64,000 nt of DNA. Source: Desulfobaccales bacterium. GTDB lineage: Bacteria > Desulfobacterota > Desulfobaccia > Desulfobaccales > 0-14-0-80-60-11. Under the pieces are notes generated by a model. That model made no database searches. It was given only the letters and a program-made list of their open reading frames with translations, and was not told where the DNA came from. The stretch covers positions 62,001 to 126,000 of the forward strand of contig JBAZPO010000008.1 in NCBI GenBank assembly GCA_041648175.1. The letters run 5' to 3'. Shown here one piece after another: positions 61,781 to 64,000 of this stretch. The stretch's first letter is position 1. Every line of letters begins with the position of its first letter. The position numbers and the translations under genes are program-made.

Positions 61781-62998
61781 TCAGCTCGCCAGGGTCACCC
61801 GCTTAAACCGCCGTTTTCCTACTTTAAGAAGATACGTTTTCCCGGCCGCCAATTCCAGCTTGGCGTCCGTGACCTTCTCGCCCTCCACCTGCACTCCGCC
61901 CTGGGTGATGAGGCGCCGGGCCTCGGTGGTGCCTGCCGCCAGCCCTGCGTCTACTAAAAGCCGCGGCAGCCACAGGGTGGGCTCGGCGATTGTCAGGGTC
62001 ACTGCTTCGATCTCCTCGGGTAACTCCCGCTCACGCAGGACGCGGATAAACTCCGCGGCTTCATGTTCTGCTGCGGCCTGGCTGTGGTAGCGGGCCACGA
62101 TTTCTTTGGCCAAGTCTTCTTTCACCTGTCGGGGATGTTTGGCCCCCGAGGCTAAGTCATTTTTTAGTTTAGCCACCGCATCGGGGGTAATGTCGGTTAA
62201 GAGCTCATAATAACGAATCATTAAGTCGTCAGAAATGGACATGAGCTTGCCGAACATCTCTTTGGCGGGCTCATCGATCCCCACGTAATTGCCCAGGGAT
62301 TTGCTCATCTTGTTCACGCCGTCCAGGCCTTCCAACAGGGGCAGGGTGATAACGATTTGGGGCGCCTGGCCGTATTCGCGCTGCAAATCGCGCCCTACCA
62401 GGAGGTTGAAGGTCTGGTCGGTGCCGCCCAACTCCACGTCAGCTTGAAGCGCCACTGAATCATAGCCCTGGATCAGGGGGTAGAGGAATTCATGGATGCT
62501 GATGGGGGTCTGGGAGGTGTAGCGTTTATGAAAATCCTCCCGCTCCAGCATCCTTGCCACGGTATGCCGGGCCGCCAGGCGGATGAGGTCCTGGGCCTGC
62601 ATGGGCTTCATCCAGCGGCTATTGAAGTCGACGATGGTCTTTTCCGGGTCCAGTACCTTGAAGATCTGGCGCTCATAGGTGGCGGCGTTGGCCTTGATCT
62701 GTTCTTCAGTTAAGGGCGGCCGGGTCTCGCTCTTGCCGGTGGGGTCGCCGATGAGGCCAGTGAAGTCGCCGATGAGAAAGATAACCTGGTGCCCCAGGTC
62801 CTGGAAATTCTTGAGCTTTTGAATGAGCACGGTATGGCCCAGGTGCAAATCCGGGGCGGTGGGGTCGAACCCGGCCTTGACCCGCAGGGGTGTGCCGGTA
62901 GCCCGGGCCTTTTCCAGGCGGGCGGCCAGGTCTTCTTCCCGAATGATGTCATGGCAGCCTTGTTTGATAATGGCCATCTGTTCCGATACTGGTTTCAC
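61781..62998 (-). CDS. tyrS: Tyrosyl-tRNA synthetase
   Basis: A 405-residue class I synthetase. The HIGH-equivalent is HLGHTV, the KMSKS motif is intact in NKMSKSLGN, and a C-terminal S4 RNA-binding domain (ARRLITQGGVQVEG) is present. This length and HLGH form fit the TyrZ-type branch. It converges with pcnB. Confidence 0.96.
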   Translation of the reverse strand: MKPVSEQMAIIKQGCHDIIREEDLAARLEKARATGTPLRVKAGFDPTAPDLHLGHTVLIQKLKNFQDLGHQVIFLIGDFTGLIGDPTGKSETRPPLTEEQIKANAATYERQIFKVLDPEKTIVDFNSRWMKPMQAQDLIRLAARHTVARMLEREDFHKRYTSQTPISIHEFLYPLIQGYDSVALQADVELGGTDQTFNLLVGRDLQREYGQAPQIVITLPLLEGLDGVNKMSKSLGNYVGIDEPAKEMFGKLMSISDDLMIRYYELLTDITPDAVAKLKNDLASGAKHPRQVKEDLAKEIVARYHSQAAAEHEAAEFIRVLRERELPEEIEAVTLTIAEPTLWLPRLLVDAGLAAGTTEARRLITQGGVQVEGEKVTDAKLELAAGKTYLLKVGKRRFKRVTLAS

Positions 62999-63063
62999 TA
63001 AGTTGACTCTCCAAGAATTTTTTTATTAGAAGATGCGCAGGGACGCCCTATGTGCTGAAAGAT

Positions 63064-63142
63064 AGGTTTCAGGTTCCAAGTGTCAGGTTTTAGAAAGAAT
63101 TTCCTGTTCCCTGACACCTGACAACTGGAACCTGGAACCTGC
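63064..63142. repeat. Inverted repeats of CAGGTTCC and TGTCAGG words
   Basis: CAGGTTCCAAGTGTCAGG is answered by CCTGACACCTGACAACTGG and GGAACCTGGAACCTG. It resembles 59600-59675. Confidence 0.6.
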
Positions 63143-63144
63143 TC

Positions 63145-63717
63145 CTAAAACCCCAGCCAGCGGACTTCCCGGTCCTTCCGGGGCGGCACCGGCGGTTCCT
63201 TGGCGGAGTAGCCGATGGGCGAGATGGCCAGGAGTTGCTGGTCCTCTTTGCCCAGGAATTTCAAGATCTCTTTTTCCAGGGAGTGGGCCCCGGTCATCCA
63301 GCAAGTCCCCAGGCCTTCGGCGTGGGCCGCCAGGAGCAGGTTCTGCATCAGGGCTGCGCCGCTCTGGATGTTGGCCAGATTGGTGGGATCATCCGGGCGC
63401 TTGCCGATGGTCACTGCGATGACCACCGGGGCGCCTCCCAGGTTTTTAAAAAACTTCATCACCAGTTCCTGACTTTTTTCCGGGACCTGGTTCTTCTTCA
63501 TGATGGGAACGAGATTCTTAATGGCGCCACTGACCAGGTCCACAAAGTCATCCCGGACTTTCCCGGCCATGACGGCGATCTCCCAGGCCTGGAGGTTGGT
63601 CCCCGATGGGGCCCAAAGCGCGGCGGCGATTATCTTTTCCAGGACCTCCCGAGGCGGCGCCTCGGGTTTGTACAGCCGGTGGCTGCGGCGGTTATGAATA
63701 GCTTCGTAGATGTCCAT
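63145..63717 (-). CDS. Nitroreductase family protein
   Basis: A 190-residue FMN-dependent oxidoreductase. The opening is IHNRRSHRLYKPEAP with ALWAPSGTNLQAWEIAV, followed by the late motif AEGLGTCWMTG and ISPIGYSAKEPPVPPRK. It reduces nitro-groups or quinone-like compounds; the natural substrate is unknown. The downstream repeat at 63064-63142 separates it from tyrS. Confidence 0.92.
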   Translation of the reverse strand: MDIYEAIHNRRSHRLYKPEAPPREVLEKIIAAALWAPSGTNLQAWEIAVMAGKVRDDFVDLVSGAIKNLVPIMKKNQVPEKSQELVMKFFKNLGGAPVVIAVTIGKRPDDPTNLANIQSGAALMQNLLLAAHAEGLGTCWMTGAHSLEKEILKFLGKEDQQLLAISPIGYSAKEPPVPPRKDREVRWLGF

Positions 63718-64000
63718 GGTTTCCTCTTTTGCGGTGTCTCGATTATCCTTTAAGCCGACGTGCAGCTAAATGATATTTTTCCGGATAAGCCCTAGGGGCA
63801 CCATAAGGGAAAACTTACCAGAAATTCAGTAAAATTCAAGTCTTGGACATCCATTTGGGAAATATGCGGATGAATTTAAGGATATTGAAGTGCCTGCCGA
63901 TATTCCTCTAAGGAGACGAGATAATGAGGATTTGAGGCAGTCGGCCGCAGTCGCGGCCCGGGAATACCGCGCCAAGATGGCAACCTTGCGGAGCAGGTGG
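63718..64000. other. Right edge: open frame without a clear start
   Basis: A plus-strand frame from about 63837 to the end reads protein-like sequence (HPFGKYADEFKDIEVPADI, then RQSAAVAAREYRAKMATL). An in-frame stop just upstream and the lack of a start make it uncertain. AAGGAG before an ATG in another frame gives only three codons. It may be a fragment or the beginning of a gene using a rare start. Confidence 0.2.

Overview
The window is about 64 kb of GC-rich chromosome. It most likely comes from an anaerobic Desulfobacterota (old Deltaproteobacteria) lineage. That placement is an inference from gene content: multihaem c-type cytochromes, a 2-oxoacid:ferredoxin oxidoreductase, PEP-CTERM proteins, a fused hexulose-phosphate synthase, a probable selenoprotein and the block pgpA-cinA-thpR-recA-alaS. 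I saw no rRNA, tRNA, CRISPR array or prophage core. Many spacers hold short, perfectly palindromic repeats of several word families, and two near-identical 236-bp nested-palindrome elements are present.

Layout. 1-10.5 kb: the start of an AddB-like repair gene (runs off the left edge), ftsH, ruvB, a DUF202 protein, an ABC exporter pair, murI, a PEP-CTERM protein, a GNAT enzyme and two Tat-type proteins carrying zinc ribbons. 10.5-18.2 kb: rarA, a repeat-rich stretch with the tail of a destroyed PEP-CTERM gene, a receiver protein lacking the phospho-Asp, a thiamine-binding-family protein, dnaJ and korAB. 18.2-24.8 kb: a strong promoter and structured leader ahead of a U32 peptidase, a GT-C glycosyltransferase overlapping an ATP-grasp protein and a phosphoribosyltransferase, a HAD nucleotidase and thiC. 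25.2-27.9 kb: a sigma-54-type promoter drives an octahaem cytochrome c / cytochrome b fusion read through an in-frame UGA with a SECIS-like hairpin. 28-37.4 kb: hxlB, an hxlA-rraA fusion, a GT-C protein, a histidine kinase with its receiver, tilS and a B12-binding radical SAM protein.

37.4-46 kb is a defence/accessory island: QatB-like and QatC-like genes separated by an MntA-HepT toxin-antitoxin pair, an HNH nuclease, a two-gene cyclic-nucleotide-gated K+ channel, a tetrahaem cytochrome, queD, and a type II restriction-modification pair. The ATPase (QatA) and TatD nuclease (QatD) of the known Qat system are absent, so this is a reduced or variant Qat module.

46-64 kb is mostly housekeeping: a HAD phosphatase with a CDP-alcohol phosphatidyltransferase, a pseudokinase-SPOR protein, purC, a DUF2207/LemA pair, two small orphan genes, alaS, recA, thpR, cinA, pgpA, pcnB, tyrS and a nitroreductase. 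The two loci most worth attention are the selenocysteine octahaem cytochrome and the Qat-like island.
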